Shown here piece after piece: positions 55,053 to 63,251 of a DNA stretch of 64,000 nt. Position 1 is the stretch's first letter; each line of letters begins with the position of its first letter. The translations under genes and the position numbers were made by a program. The notes under the pieces are model-generated. The model was not told where the DNA came from, ran no database searches, and saw only the letters and a list, made by a program, of their open reading frames with translations. The DNA lies in the NCBI GenBank assembly GCA_028706405.1, contig JAQWBM010000009.1, forward strand, positions 1 through 64,000. Direction: 5' to 3'. This DNA is from Eubacteriales bacterium (GTDB lineage: Bacteria > Bacillota > Clostridia > Peptostreptococcales > Anaerovoracaceae).

Positions 55053-56147
55053 ATGAAAAATAAAAAACTGATTGGGTTAGTTCTCGTTTTGGTGTTAGTA
55101 TTAAGCGGCTGCGCATCAGGTCCTGCTTTTGATTCAGAGGCTGATAATTCAAAAACGCGAACCGTCACTGATGTTTACGGTCGTCAGGTAGAAATCCCCG
55201 CAGATATAGAAACCATAGCCGCAATCGGAGGCGCGGCGCGTATTTTGACATATGCCGGATGCAGCGATAAACTGATCGGCGTGACCGATATGGATAAGCA
55301 GAATGTATCTGCCATGCCGTATACTGTTGTGAATGCGGAGCATTTTGATTCGATAGCTTCTGTTGGAAGCGGCGGAAGCAGTGATACTACATATATCGAA
55401 GAGCTGGTCACACTTTCTCCTGACATTATTATCGGTCTGACCGATGAAGATACATTGAAAAACGTAGCGGATAAAACAGGAATACCTACCATCGGAATTT
55501 ATCCTGAAGGCATGTTTGATGAAAGCTTTTATGCGGCGCTGGAACTGATCGGAGAAATAATGGGAACTCAAGAAAACAGTGCTGAGGTGATAAATAATAT
55601 AAAGGGATGGCAAAAAGATCTGAACGACCGTACAAAGAATATAGCGGATGCCGGCAAACCCTCCGTTTACACCGGAGCGGTAAGCTTCCGGGGCGCTCAC
55701 GGCTTTGAAGGTACTTATGCCGAATATCCGCCATTTACAGCTGTAAACGCAAAGAACGTTGTTGATGAAACAGGGAAGTCGGGGGCTTTACTCATCGACT
55801 TGGAACAGGTAACAGTCTGGGATCCCGATATAATCTTTTTAAATCCTGCCAATATGAACCTGGTCAACGAGGATTATGAAAAAAACAAAATGTTCTATGA
55901 CAACCTTACGGCAGTGCAGAAAGGTGAGGTCTATTCTCAGATATCATATAATTATAACTGGACTAATATGGAAATCGCCATCGCAGATGCTTATTATGCA
56001 GGCAAGATCATTTTCCCCGAACAATTTTCCGACATTGATCCAATTGAAAAAGCAGATGAAATCTTCAACGTGATGCTTGGACAGCCATTTTATGAGGCGC
56101 TGCTGGCGGACGGATACAAGTTTGATAAGATAACCATAGGAGAATAG
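55053..56147 (+). CDS. ABC importer substrate-binding lipoprotein (BtuF/FepB type)
   Basis: 364 aa. Lipobox LSGC with the lipid Cys at residue 20. Peripla_BP_2 fold: TVTDVYGRQVEIPADIETI, two lobes joined by a helix, with VTLSPDIIIGL and VWDPDIIFLNP. Such proteins bind cobalamin, haem, siderophores or related oxyanions/chelates. ATG 55053 is 7 bases after AGGAG; the ATG at 55047 is too near. The tail (NWTNMEIAIADAYYAGKI) matches members beside FmdE genes in Clostridia, as I recall. Confidence 0.92.
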   Translation: MKNKKLIGLVLVLVLVLSGCASGPAFDSEADNSKTRTVTDVYGRQVEIPADIETIAAIGGAARILTYAGCSDKLIGVTDMDKQNVSAMPYTVVNAEHFDSIASVGSGGSSDTTYIEELVTLSPDIIIGLTDEDTLKNVADKTGIPTIGIYPEGMFDESFYAALELIGEIMGTQENSAEVINNIKGWQKDLNDRTKNIADAGKPSVYTGAVSFRGAHGFEGTYAEYPPFTAVNAKNVVDETGKSGALLIDLEQVTVWDPDIIFLNPANMNLVNEDYEKNKMFYDNLTAVQKGEVYSQISYNYNWTNMEIAIADAYYAGKIIFPEQFSDIDPIEKADEIFNVMLGQPFYEALLADGYKFDKITIGE

Positions 56148-56191
56148 CCGGATACCGGTTAAAAAAGATAACCATAGGAGAAGAACCGGGA

Positions 56192-57244
56192 ATGGGAAAC
56201 ACTGAATCCTATAAAGGATATATACGATATAAATGGACCTTTATCTTATTGCTAGGAGTTGTAACCGTATTGGTTGCTTTATTTGCAATCAGCGCAGGTT
56301 CTGCAAACCTTTCCGTTAAGGAGGTTATACTTACGTTGTTCGGTCAAGGCAGCACTCAGTCACGCACTATAGTATTCAATCACAGAATGCCTCGAATCGT
56401 GACAGCAATAGTTGGAGGGATAGGTCTTGCGGCTGTCGGCTGCGTTATGCAAAGTATTTTACGAAATCCTCTGGCTTCTTCCTCCACACTTGGTATTTCT
56501 CAGGGAGCTGCTTTTGGAGCATCTTTCGCGATCATTGTTCTGGGAGCCGGGCTGCAGAATCAAACAGCAGACGCTGTTACGATTTTAAACCCTTACCTGA
56601 TATCAGTCTGTGCATTTATCAGCGCTATGATGTCAACGTTCGTCATAATGGGATTAGCCCATTTCAATAAGGTTACGCCGGAATCTATGATATTGGCGGG
56701 AGTGGCGCTCAGTACCCTGTTCTCCGGCGCCACAACTTTATTGCAGTATTTTGCAGCCGACGTAAAGGTAGCCGCAGTAGTATTTTGGACCTTTGGCGAC
56801 CTGGGGCGCACGAGCTGTAGAGAAATCCTGATCATGACCATTGTGACAGGGGTTGCAATGGCTTATTTTGTATATAACCGTTGGAATTATAATGCGCTGC
56901 AAAATGGGGAGGAAACGGCAAAAGGTCTGGGTGTCAGCGTGGAGAGAATGCGTATGACAGGTATGTTCATTTGCTCACTTAATGCGGCTGTTATCGTTTC
57001 GTTTGTAGGTATAATCAATTTTATAGGACTTATATCCCCTCATATGGTTCGCCGTTTTATAGGCGGAGATTACCGGTATCTGCTTCCCGCCTCGGCGCTG
57101 ATGGGCGCAATGCTGCTGTTGCTCAGTGATACGGTAGCACGCTTGGCAGTCTCACCGATTATTTTGCCTATTGGGGCCATGACATCTTTTCTGGGCGCGC
57201 CTTTGTTCTTATATTTACTTTGTAAAGGAGTTGGAAGACGATGA
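56192..57244 (+). CDS. ABC importer permease (BtuC/FecD type)
   Basis: 350 aa, about nine to ten helices. RMPRIVTAIVGGIGLAAVGCV and NPLASSSTLGISQGAAFGAS are the FecCD signatures; FVGIINFIGLISPHMVRRFIG is the coupling-helix region contacting the ATPase. The stop overlaps the ATPase start (ATGA at 57241-57244). Confidence 0.95.
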   Translation: MGNTESYKGYIRYKWTFILLLGVVTVLVALFAISAGSANLSVKEVILTLFGQGSTQSRTIVFNHRMPRIVTAIVGGIGLAAVGCVMQSILRNPLASSSTLGISQGAAFGASFAIIVLGAGLQNQTADAVTILNPYLISVCAFISAMMSTFVIMGLAHFNKVTPESMILAGVALSTLFSGATTLLQYFAADVKVAAVVFWTFGDLGRTSCREILIMTIVTGVAMAYFVYNRWNYNALQNGEETAKGLGVSVERMRMTGMFICSLNAAVIVSFVGIINFIGLISPHMVRRFIGGDYRYLLPASALMGAMLLLLSDTVARLAVSPIILPIGAMTSFLGAPLFLYLLCKGVGRR

Positions 57245-58002
57245 TTGCAGTTAAAAATCTGGATTTTGCATATAATGGGAGCCGCAGGATCTTAAGTAAG
57301 GTAGCGTTTGACGCGAAGGAGGGTCAGTGCATCGCAGTTTTAGGAAATAACGGCGCCGGTAAAAGCACATTAATTAAATGTCTGAACCATATTTTAACGC
57401 CTCAAAACGGAACCGTCTGTGTAAGCGGTAAGGATATTCGCAAGTTTAAACGAAACGATATTGCGAAACATATGGCCTATGTAGCTCAGCGCAATATTGG
57501 CGATAAATTTACCGTATTTGATTCCGTACTGCTGGGGCGTAAACCCTATATAAAGTTTGAACCCGGGCAAGAGGATATTGATATAACAAAATCGGTTATC
57601 AGACGTATGGGGATGGAAAGCTTTGCACTTCGCTATGTTGATGAGCTTTCCGGGGGCGAGCTGCAAAAGGTAATGCTGGCCAGGGCGCTGGCGCAGCAGC
57701 CGAGGATCCTGCTGCTTGATGAACCCACCAGCAACCTGGATCTGCGTAATCAGTATGAGGTTCTCGCTGCTGTCCGTGAAATTTCAAGAAGGGAAAGAAT
57801 CAGCGTGATCATTGTGATTCATGATCTGAACCTTGCCCTAAGATATAGTGATCGATTTTTGCTTATCAAGGACAGCGAGGTCTTTGCTTATGGTGGAAAA
57901 GAAGTCATGACACCTGAAAATATCAGCTCCGTTTATGGAATGCCGGTTGCGGTGGAGAATGTTAGAGGAATGCCCACGGTGATCCCCATGCCTGAGATAT
58001 AA
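57241..58002 (+). CDS. ABC importer ATPase (BtuD/FecE type)
   Basis: 253 aa. Walker A LGNNGAGKST near residue 36, signature LSGGELQKVMLARALAQ, Walker B ILLLDEPTSNLDL, H-loop VIHDLN. Last gene of the FmdE operon; convergent with the YibE/F gene, 21 bp apart. Together with the binding protein and permease it forms a complete importer. Confidence 0.96.
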   Translation: MIAVKNLDFAYNGSRRILSKVAFDAKEGQCIAVLGNNGAGKSTLIKCLNHILTPQNGTVCVSGKDIRKFKRNDIAKHMAYVAQRNIGDKFTVFDSVLLGRKPYIKFEPGQEDIDITKSVIRRMGMESFALRYVDELSGGELQKVMLARALAQQPRILLLDEPTSNLDLRNQYEVLAAVREISRRERISVIIVIHDLNLALRYSDRFLLIKDSEVFAYGGKEVMTPENISSVYGMPVAVENVRGMPTVIPMPEI

Positions 58003-58023
58003 AGCCGCCGTTTGCCTTTAAAT

Positions 58024-59169
58024 CTACTGACCGGTATTTTCCAAGCTTCGGGAGGATCTATTATACAAAATACCGCAGCTCACGGCAGTAAGCGGTATTG
58101 TAAAGAGAATGCCGATGCTTCCTGCCAGCGCCTGGAGAATTTCTACGATTATCAGCTCGCTGTTGAGCAGATCCTCCGGAGAGCCTGAATGGATTAGCAG
58201 CAGGAGAATTAATGAAAGCGAGCTTCCGATATAGGCAAGGATCAGCGTATTTGCCATGCTTCCCACGATATCTTGACCGATAGTGATTCCTGATTTTACG
58301 GTTTGACCGAGAGACATCTTTGAAGCATGACGGTGAACCTCGCTTAAGGAGGATGCAATGTCAACTGCAATATCAAGAATCGCTCCCATGGCGCCTATGG
58401 TGATCGCAGCAAAGACTACAGCTTTCAGATTGACGGGGGCAGTTGTATTCAGTGTGAGAAGGAAGTATGAATCGTTATCGATCAGTCCGGAGATTTTTAA
58501 GATCTCGCTCATACCTACGGTTATCAGGCTTACGATCAGAAGACCGCCTATGCAGCCTAATCCGGCTGCAAACGCCTTCGTATTCGGACCTTGGACGATC
58601 AGCAAGGTCATAAACGTAATAAAGACGCATACGATAATAGAACTCAGATAAATATTAAAGCCTGAGACGATAGACGGAAGAAATACAAAAAAAATGGTCA
58701 TACATGTATATGTCAGCGATATGATAGTTCTGAACCCCTTGCTTCTGCCAAAAAGAATCAGCAGGAAGGCGAATGCAGCCCCCAGCCAGATGACTCCGTT
58801 ATAGCGTTCATATTCGTATAAGAACCAATCTGCGCTGATCTCGTATTCTGACGCATCACCCAAATATACGATGTCACCTTTTTTAACAAGCCTTACACTA
58901 TTTTCCTCAATAATTGTCTGAACTGCAACAACAGATTCTCCGGCATTTTCTCCTTTAATCACACGGCATTCAAAAAAAATTGCACCGTATTCATCCGGAG
59001 ATTCATTCAACACTTCCGTCACCTCGGCTTTTCCTGCAATCAGATCATTCTCCTCGTTGAAAAAACCGACATCCTGCATGGTAATACGGTTGCCGGCATA
59101 GATCAGCACAAATGAAAGTATTATTGCGGCGGCAATGATAAGCTGCTCTTTTTTTGCTGTTTTTTTCAT
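58024..59169 (-). CDS. YibE/F-family membrane protein
   Basis: 381 aa. N-terminal signal-anchor, an extracytoplasmic domain of about 90 residues (FECRVIKGENAGESVVAVQT), then eight helices from about residue 125. The cytoplasmic-loop block GAILDIAVDIASSLSEVHRH is the YibE/F signature. Function unknown in the family; two separate genes or one fused form occur. Single gene in opposite direction to its neighbours. Confidence 0.9.
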   Translation of the reverse strand: MKKTAKKEQLIIAAAIILSFVLIYAGNRITMQDVGFFNEENDLIAGKAEVTEVLNESPDEYGAIFFECRVIKGENAGESVVAVQTIIEENSVRLVKKGDIVYLGDASEYEISADWFLYEYERYNGVIWLGAAFAFLLILFGRSKGFRTIISLTYTCMTIFFVFLPSIVSGFNIYLSSIIVCVFITFMTLLIVQGPNTKAFAAGLGCIGGLLIVSLITVGMSEILKISGLIDNDSYFLLTLNTTAPVNLKAVVFAAITIGAMGAILDIAVDIASSLSEVHRHASKMSLGQTVKSGITIGQDIVGSMANTLILAYIGSSLSLILLLLIHSGSPEDLLNSELIIVEILQALAGSIGILFTIPLTAVSCGILYNRSSRSLENTGQ

Positions 59170-59312
59170 ATTTTTACCTCATTTTTATTACTTCCCTGCG
59201 GGTTATTTTCTGATATTATACTAATTATAGTAACATCCCATTATGTATCATGGCGGTCATTTTAATAATTTTAACATGAATTTAATATAAATTTTTACAA
59301 TCATCGGATAAA

Positions 59313-59349
59313 CTAAATTAAATCGAAAATGCTGGTCGATTTAATTTAG
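59313..59349 (+). repeat. 14-bp perfect inverted repeat overlapping the Ppx/GppA ribosome site
   Basis: CTAAATTAAATCGA, 9-base loop, TCGATTTAATTTAG. The right arm runs into the AGGAG of the next gene, so the hairpin could hide part of it. Confidence 0.75.
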
Positions 59350-59358
59350 GAGACAGGA

Positions 59359-60125
59359 ATGTACGCAGTAATCGATATTGGTTCCAACTCAATGAGACTT
59401 TCATATATACTATCCGCGGCGGCGTCATAAAGCCTATGTTTCATCGTAAAACCATGGCCTCGCTGTTAAGCTATCGTGACAAAAAGGGCGGCATTACGGA
59501 ACAGGGAATTAATAAGGCTATTTCAGTTTTACTCATTTATAATAAAATAATTGAAAATATAAGGGTTAGAAAGGTTTTCGTGATAGCTACCGCGTCCTTC
59601 CGGAATCTACAAAACAAGGACGAGACAGCAGATGCGATAAAAAAGACCACAGGGTTTGACGTTAATGTTATTTCCGGGGAGGAAGAAGGCATTTGCGGGT
59701 TTATCGGAGCCACTTACAATGTCAACGTTGATTCCGGTCTTATGGTTGATATCGGAGGCGGAAGTACAGAGTTCGTTTTTTATAAAGACAGGAAAATATG
59801 CAGGACCTACTCTGTTCAGATGGAATCGCTGAGTCTGTTCGCTAATTTTGTGTCCGGAATAATACCTACGAAGGAAGAATACAAGAGGATAAAAAAATAC
59901 GTTGAATCTCAGCTGGAGTCCATAGACTCAGGAGAAGCCCCTACGCAAATACTTTGCGGAGTAGGAGGAACCAGCAGAGCAACCTGCAAATTGAGTAACG
60001 ATTATTTCGATTTACCATTGGCAAATCGTGTTATAGAACCTCATTATATCAAAAAGCTTTTGATTCATTGTTTGCTCAAAGGAATAGACAGGGCAGTTAG
60101 AAGACTGGATGGAATGATCAAGTGA
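59359..60125 (+). pseudogene. Ppx/GppA phosphatase gene, frameshifted and 3' short
   Basis: Real start ATG 59359 (AGGAG upstream) gives YAVIDIGSNSMRLSYILS, then a TAA stop. The family reading GGVIKPMFHRKTMASL continues in another frame from about 59420, so one base is missing in the GC-rich CGCGGCGGCG stretch. Downstream, VIATASFRNL, ISGEEEG and DIGGGSTEFVFY match the ASKHA exopolyphosphatase fold. The frame ends after RRLDGMIK, where the family continues about 50 residues, so a second truncation is likely. Product would be non-functional unless the frameshift is a sequencing slip. Confidence 0.8.
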
Positions 60126-60159
60126 CTGCCAAAGAGCGAAATATGATTGCCTGTGACCA

Positions 60160-60753
60160 TCAATCTGCGGATGAAAGGTCTTTCATGTTAAAAAAACCCC
60201 ACTGATCCCACTGCCAGACTGCCAAAGACCTAAAGGTGATTGGCAGCTGGTATTGACCCTCTTCGACGACGAGCTCATTCAGCCCGTCGTCGTTTATATC
60301 AAGGATATCAATAGAAAGGATCGGCCGGTCCAGGTCTGATGAACACCAAACAGGTTTAAATGCATCCTCCTCAAACTTATATACAAAAAGATGGTTCTTA
60401 TAGCTGTCGTCTTTACCGGTATGCCAGAATGGCCGGATTTTGCCGAAGCTACCTTTTTTCCATAGGCTGAAAACAAGCTCCGCCTTACCGTCATTATTAA
60501 CGTCTCCAAGGGAAAAGGTTTGAATTTGCCAATCAGCAGGTGTTTCCCATAGCTCCTGTTCACCCTTCTTGACAGTGAGAGTTTCTCCTAAAAGGTAATA
60601 TTCTTCCATCCCTCCATCTCCGTCAAGGTCATCCGTTTTGAGAATCGATTGATCGGAATCATCAGCGCCTGCCAGTAAGGGGACGACGAGCAGAAGAAAG
60701 GCTAAAAACACTATCAGGAGCATTCCTGATAGTCGGAGCAGCAGTCTTACCAT
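60160..60753 (-). CDS. Exported FG-GAP/VCBS-like repeat protein
   Basis: 197 aa. N-terminal hydrophobic signal or anchor (LLIVFLAFLLLVVPLL). Three calcium-loop-like repeats: DDLDGDGGMEEYYLL, DVNNDGKAELVFSLW and DINDDGLNELVVEEG, each Asp-x-Asn/Asp-x-Asp-Gly. Ends with a WQWDQWGF strand. Overlaps the lipoprotein gene upstream by 7 bp, so both are translated together. The function of the pair is unknown. Confidence 0.8.
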   Translation of the reverse strand: MVRLLLRLSGMLLIVFLAFLLLVVPLLAGADDSDQSILKTDDLDGDGGMEEYYLLGETLTVKKGEQELWETPADWQIQTFSLGDVNNDGKAELVFSLWKKGSFGKIRPFWHTGKDDSYKNHLFVYKFEEDAFKPVWCSSDLDRPILSIDILDINDDGLNELVVEEGQYQLPITFRSLAVWQWDQWGFFNMKDLSSAD

Positions 60754-62924
60754 GGTTCGAGCACCTCATCAGATGTGGTGTAAACCTTAGTCCATAACGG
60801 AGGTTCAGGAGCATTTTTGTTTTCCAGCATTGATTTCCATTTGGCATCCGTCAGCCGGTCGTTAGCCGGCCAGGGGAATTCATAATATGAGTAAACAGCT
60901 CCCTTGGCAATACGCAATGTCCCGTCTACAGGCACAACAGCATAGATACTATTGATAAATCCGGTTCCCACTTCCAGAACCTGACCGTTGGGATCCGTGG
61001 CCACATCTGCAATCAAGGCAGCAGGATTTTCATTAACGGCCGACGGGTGATCGATCCCCTCGTCCTTCATGGCTTCGAGCCAGAAGTGTTCAAGCTGCCC
61101 TCCGAAGCTTTCGATGAGTTCATATTCTTTTTCAGTGAGCGGTTCATTTGCCAGCTCTTTCTCAGCAATCACTTTCAGCTTTAATGCAAGCTCTTCCATC
61201 CGATTCAGCGAATTGCGGGCGCCTTCTGAGAGCATGCTTCTGCTCTCCAAGCCATCAAGGGTCATTCTTGTTAGTGCGGCAAGTCGTCCGTAAACTACCG
61301 GATTGGGCTCAACATAACCTCGGGAGTCCTCAATTTCAGGACCTCCGCCCATTTCCGCATAAACCTGTTTTGCATAAAGTATGGTATCATGCTTAAGTTC
61401 AGTCCAGCTGCCCAGATAAGTCTCCAGTTGTTTTCCGCTCCAGACCTGATTCTGCATAAATGAGGGATACCCTTCCCCTTTGGGTTCTGTAAGTGGTTTC
61501 AGCGTATACAGCCAGGTCCAGTACAGGTTTTGAGTCCATATCCCTGCATCCAGGGATGCGATGTCCCTTCTAAGGTATTCCATATTCTCCTGATATTTAG
61601 CATAGTCCGTTTCGCCCATATTTTTCAAGATGGAATAAGCTGTTTCAGAGCCCATGGCGGCAGGGATATCCAATCCGTTTGGAAGCATCCTACGCTCTTC
61701 CGCCGAATTTTCCAGTACTTCACGATAAATCAGGCGCTGAAAAATTGAAGCGTCAGGGGTAAAACGCTGACCCATAAAGCGGAAGCCTTTCATGTCCTGC
61801 TCCCGATTCGGCTGAGTATCTGCATCATAGACAGGTATGGAGTTGAGAGCCGGAGGATCCATTTTTTCAAGTGCAGCACGTAAGGCTTCCCAGCGATCAG
61901 CATTCTCCGTCAGTTGATCCAGTGACGGGATATTTTTATAGATATTCTTTAGCAGTCGGTGATATTGGATGATATCCAGGTCATCACTTTTTCCCACGAA
62001 AAAGTTCGTAGGCTCATAGATCCGGTTCCAGCGATCAAAGTCTTTTTGGTCGCTAAGAAGCAGGGTGATTAGGGCGGCTGATTTTGTTTCATCCTCGCTC
62101 GAAGCGCGGAAAGTCATGCGCCCATACCACATCATGGTCTTAAAATAAGTTTTCAGATCATCGGATTTTGCATAATGGCCCCGGGGTATGTATTGGGTAT
62201 AATCCTCATTCAAAATTGCAGCCGGACGATTGTCGGAATTCTTCATGTTCATGACCGGAGAGGGAATGAAGGTCTCCTCGTGTGCAGCAATCAGCTGCAG
62301 CTCTTGCTCAACCTCTTTACGAACATAAGCCGGGATTTTTGAATCGGGGTTCAAAAGTCGTGCTGCCACAGTGAAAAAGGCTACGTTGCGTTTAGCCGCA
62401 TTTTCCCAATCGGTTCTTTTGAGTTCCTGGTATTGTTTCTGGCTTTTTACAAGCATGGATTCCGTCAGGGAATTCAATTCGGGCCGCAGAGTGTTTTTTT
62501 CCAGCATTCGCAGTAGGTAGCTGAAGTACAAGTGGTAATTATGCATCATTGCATCGGTGGTAATTAAGTTAGGAATAGAGCTATACCTATTAACTTCATA
62601 TATGCTGAAAAATTCACGCCACGGACTGGAAACTACTACAAATCCATTTTTAACAAGAAGATTTTGAGCTTCAGCAGAGAACTCAAATTGCCCCTTGTTA
62701 ATTATATTTCTTAAGTCTTCTGCAACATGGTAAGCCTCTATTGATGGATTCAAGGTTACCGGAACCTCACGATAGGGCGCAAAAACGATAGGTTCTGCTC
62801 CTAAGGAAACAAGTGACTGGTCAGTCTCAGACTGAGAGGAAGGCCGGCAGCTGGTAAGGCTGACAGGCAGCAGCAGCGTCATGACCAGGCTTAGGCAAAT
62901 AAAAGCCGTTCTTTTCTTTTTCAT
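60747..62924 (-). CDS. DUF3160 lipoprotein
   Basis: 725 aa. Lipobox LTSC with Cys at residue 26. The rest is a single DUF3160 domain, mostly helical: FFSIYEVNRYSSIPNLITTD with AMMHNYHLYFSYLLRMLE near residue 115, FMGQRFTPDASIFQRLIY near 380, and GMETAYSILKNMGE-like (GSETAYSILKNMGE). Function unknown; exported proteins of this family occur widely in anaerobes. The FG-GAP-like protein is co-translated. AAAAGAGGTAGT precedes the ATG. Confidence 0.88.
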   Translation of the reverse strand: MKKKRTAFICLSLVMTLLLPVSLTSCRPSSQSETDQSLVSLGAEPIVFAPYREVPVTLNPSIEAYHVAEDLRNIINKGQFEFSAEAQNLLVKNGFVVVSSPWREFFSIYEVNRYSSIPNLITTDAMMHNYHLYFSYLLRMLEKNTLRPELNSLTESMLVKSQKQYQELKRTDWENAAKRNVAFFTVAARLLNPDSKIPAYVRKEVEQELQLIAAHEETFIPSPVMNMKNSDNRPAAILNEDYTQYIPRGHYAKSDDLKTYFKTMMWYGRMTFRASSEDETKSAALITLLLSDQKDFDRWNRIYEPTNFFVGKSDDLDIIQYHRLLKNIYKNIPSLDQLTENADRWEALRAALEKMDPPALNSIPVYDADTQPNREQDMKGFRFMGQRFTPDASIFQRLIYREVLENSAEERRMLPNGLDIPAAMGSETAYSILKNMGETDYAKYQENMEYLRRDIASLDAGIWTQNLYWTWLYTLKPLTEPKGEGYPSFMQNQVWSGKQLETYLGSWTELKHDTILYAKQVYAEMGGGPEIEDSRGYVEPNPVVYGRLAALTRMTLDGLESRSMLSEGARNSLNRMEELALKLKVIAEKELANEPLTEKEYELIESFGGQLEHFWLEAMKDEGIDHPSAVNENPAALIADVATDPNGQVLEVGTGFINSIYAVVPVDGTLRIAKGAVYSYYEFPWPANDRLTDAKWKSMLENKNAPEPPLWTKVYTTSDEVLEPW

Positions 62925-63251
62925 AAAACTACCTCTTTTCTTAATTTATGATACATCCTGTTGTCGTACTTGCGTTTATCTATATGCTATGACGGAACTG
63001 AATGGGTCTTTGTTCCCAGTATATACCATAGATGTTACTGTTCACAGCCTTTTGTACCGTGTGCGTCTGATTTCAGACGCACACGGTACAAAAGGCTGTG
63101 AACAGTAACTCATAAATTATTCCGGGAGGGGTTTGAAACATTTTAATGTTTAATAATTAACGAAATTATGGTTTAATATAAATATGGGTATAAAGATGGA
63201 TATAGAGATAGATAAATTGATTGATTCTAATGGCATGGGGGTTAGATGGTT
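62925..63251. other. Divergent intergenic region with palindromic element
   Basis: Holds the long inverted repeat at 63034-63109 between two divergent starts. AT-rich elsewhere; no clear sigma-54 site is seen. Confidence 0.5.
63034..63109. repeat. 37-bp perfect inverted repeat element
   Basis: Left arm begins GTTACTGTTCACAGCC and ends GTGCGTCTGA at 63070; after two bases, the exact reverse complement runs from 63073 to 63109. Palindromic over 76 bp with no mismatch. Left arm start recurs at 37773. No flanking T-run. Confidence 0.95.

Noticed and set aside
63034-63109. Integron attC site
   Set aside because: attC sites have imperfect arms with extrahelical bases and core GTTRRRY sites beside cassettes; this is a perfect palindrome with no cassette or integrase.
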